Shown: positions 63,020-64,000 of the stretch, piece by piece | Position numbering within the stretch: position 1 is the first letter of the stretch | How the letters are laid out: every line of letters begins with the position of its first letter | From: Mycolicibacterium tusciae JS617 | GTDB taxonomy: Bacteria > Actinomycetota > Actinomycetes > Mycobacteriales > Mycobacteriaceae | DNA: 64,000 nt | Assembly (NCBI RefSeq): GCF_000243415.2 | Contig: NZ_KI912270.1 | Location: 5,909,837 to 5,973,836 of the forward strand | Reading direction: 5' to 3' | Position numbers and translations under genes: made by a program | The notes under the pieces: model-generated | Seen by the model: the letters and a program-made list of their open reading frames with translations, nothing else | What the model was told of the DNA's origin: nothing | The model's database searches: none

Positions 63020-63825
63020 CCGCATCTCTCCCGACGGCCGGGTCACTCCCGATTCTCATGTACCACTCCGTCGCCCAGCACCCACCGGCCGCGACGCGGG
63101 GATTGTCCGTCACCCCGGGTGCATTCGAAGAGCAGGTCGCCCATCTGGCGACCAACGGCTACACCGGACTCACGTTCTCCGACCTCGCCGACGCGTTCCG
63201 GACCGGTGCACAACTGCCGGAACGCTCGGTGGTGCTGACGTTCGACGACGGCTACGCCGATTTCGCCCGCGAGGCCTGGCCCGTGCTTCGCCGCCACAAG
63301 TTTCCGGCGACGGTGTTCGTCACCACCGGCTGGGTAGCGGACGCCGGCGCGAACGCCGCAGGCGCACCGCTCGATCACATGCTGAGCTGGGCACAGATCT
63401 CCGAGCTCTCGGCCGCGGGTATTGAGATGGCCGCGCACAGCCACAGCCATCCCGAACTCGATCAACTCGGCGATGCCGCGCTGCGCGAGGAACTAGGGCA
63501 CAGCCGGGCACTGCTCGAGGACGCCATCGGCGCCCCGGTCCGAGCCCTGGCTTATCCGTTCGGCTACTCGAGCACGCGGGTACGGCTGGCCGCGCGATCG
63601 GTCGGCTACCAATTCGCCGCGTCGGTGCGGAACCTCCGTGCGACCCCGTCCGGAGACCTGTTCACACTCCCTCGGCTGACCATCCGGCGGTCGACCGACG
63701 TTGCGACGTTCGCCGCCATCGTGATGGGAGCCGACGTGTTCCGTCGAGACCGCCTGCTGACGGCCGGCTATGCCTGTGTCCGCGGTGCCAGACGTGCGGC
63801 GAAGCAGGTGCTCGGCGGTGCCTGA
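63016..63825 (+). CDS. Polysaccharide deacetylase (NodB/CE4 family)
   Basis: A 269-residue NodB-fold deacetylase. TFDDGYADF (about residues 75-83) holds the catalytic and metal-binding aspartates, and AAHSHSHPELD (about 138-148) supplies the metal histidines. The start ILMYHSVAQHPPA resembles exported deacetylases acting on N-acetylated surface glycans, but no signal peptide is seen. It would remove acetyl groups from an amino-sugar polymer or lipid-linked precursor. Overlaps the previous gene by 4 nt and the next by 8 nt. Confidence 0.87.
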   Translation: MTASLPTAGSLPILMYHSVAQHPPAATRGLSVTPGAFEEQVAHLATNGYTGLTFSDLADAFRTGAQLPERSVVLTFDDGYADFAREAWPVLRRHKFPATVFVTTGWVADAGANAAGAPLDHMLSWAQISELSAAGIEMAAHSHSHPELDQLGDAALREELGHSRALLEDAIGAPVRALAYPFGYSSTRVRLAARSVGYQFAASVRNLRATPSGDLFTLPRLTIRRSTDVATFAAIVMGADVFRRDRLLTAGYACVRGARRAAKQVLGGA

Positions 63826-64000
63826 GCTGGTGAAGCAGGCCCCAAACCATCGAATAGCGATGACAGGACGCGGGGGTGAGCATTTCTATCGCAACGCCTA
63901 TGCGCTGGTGCTCAACACGGGCATCTCGGGCGGTCTGGGGCTGGTGTTCTGGTTTCTCGCGGCGCGGTATTACTCCGATCCCGACGTCGGGCGCGGATCA
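63818..64000 (+). CDS. Polysaccharide flippase/exporter (Wzx-like), 5' part only
   Basis: Sixty-one codons from a GTG at 63818 to the right edge. The sequence has a short polar start, then YRNAYALVLNTGISGGLGLV and FWFLAARYYSDPDVG, which is the first transmembrane segment pattern of Wzx/MurJ-type oligosaccharide flippases. Its place after the deacetylase fits export of the lipid-linked glycan. The gene continues outside the window. Confidence 0.7.
   Translation, partial: MPELVKQAPNHRIAMTGRGGEHFYRNAYALVLNTGISGGLGLVFWFLAARYYSDPDVGRGS

Overview
The window is high-GC actinobacterial DNA, almost fully coding, with many 1-4 nt start/stop overlaps. Gene content and order match the cholesterol-catabolic (KstR/KstR2) region of Mycobacterium (M. 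tuberculosis Rv3540c-Rv3575c). The insertions between blocks suggest a fast-growing environmental Mycobacterium/Mycolicibacterium rather than the M. tuberculosis complex. No rRNA, tRNA or CRISPR array was seen.

Layout. 1-3453: a Zur-boxed zinc-binding lipoprotein (cut by the left edge), a LacI regulator, a phosphotransferase and trehalose-phosphatase otsB. 3456-11964: kstR, fadE34 (chsE3), an Rv3572-like secreted protein, kshB and the ring A/B operon hsaA-hsaD-hsaC-hsaB; nat, which follows hsaB in M. tuberculosis, is absent. 11961-18044: a small secreted protein, a serine hydrolase, and a divergent LysR / MHS transporter / 3-hydroxybutyrate dehydrogenase / acetoacetyl-CoA synthetase module. 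18041-21472: an accessory island with an Imm5-like protein, an ISL3 element and a DUF222-HNH (13E12-type) protein. 21469-30834: aspB with a coupled PhnD-like protein, an alpha/beta hydrolase, then fadE33-fadE32-fadE31-fadD3 diverging from fadE30-ipdF.

30915-34175: a two-component system (response regulator frameshifted) with a polytopic membrane protein. 34241-37109: kstR2, fadA6 and an NDMA-type alcohol dehydrogenase. 37168-40344: a DUF3307-like membrane protein, SatD, VapBC and a DUF1254/DUF1214 protein. 40427-45628: ipdC-ipdB-ipdA-echA20 diverging from two SDR genes (Rv3549c, Rv3548c). 45687-50668: a TAXI-TRAP transporter, two Ddn-type F420 oxidoreductases, a DsbA-like protein and a SnoaL-like protein. 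50668-58144: fadA5 diverging from cyp125-fadE28-fadE29-chsH2-chsH1-ltp2. 58837-64000: an uncharacterised surface-polysaccharide locus cut by the right edge.

How the genes work together. Cyp125, FadA5, ChsE1/E2, ChsE3, ChsH1/H2 and Ltp2 oxidise and shorten the sterol side chain. KshB and HsaA-D open rings A and B. FadD3 activates the remaining HIP propionate as a CoA thioester, and IpdF, FadE30-33, IpdC, EchA20, IpdAB and FadA6 dismantle rings C/D. Four good and one imperfect KstR boxes (core AAC-N2-GTT) sit at the side-chain and ring A/B promoters, and three KstR2 boxes (AGCAAG-N2-CTTG) sit at the C/D-ring promoters. The most interesting non-textbook items are a SatD/DUF3307-like pair with three operator-like palindromes at exact 28-bp spacing, a TAXI-TRAP transporter inside the sterol locus, a DsbA-like protein lacking its resolving cysteine between two Ddn paralogues, an unexplained long palindrome between kstR and fadE34, and two families of short intercistronic repeats.
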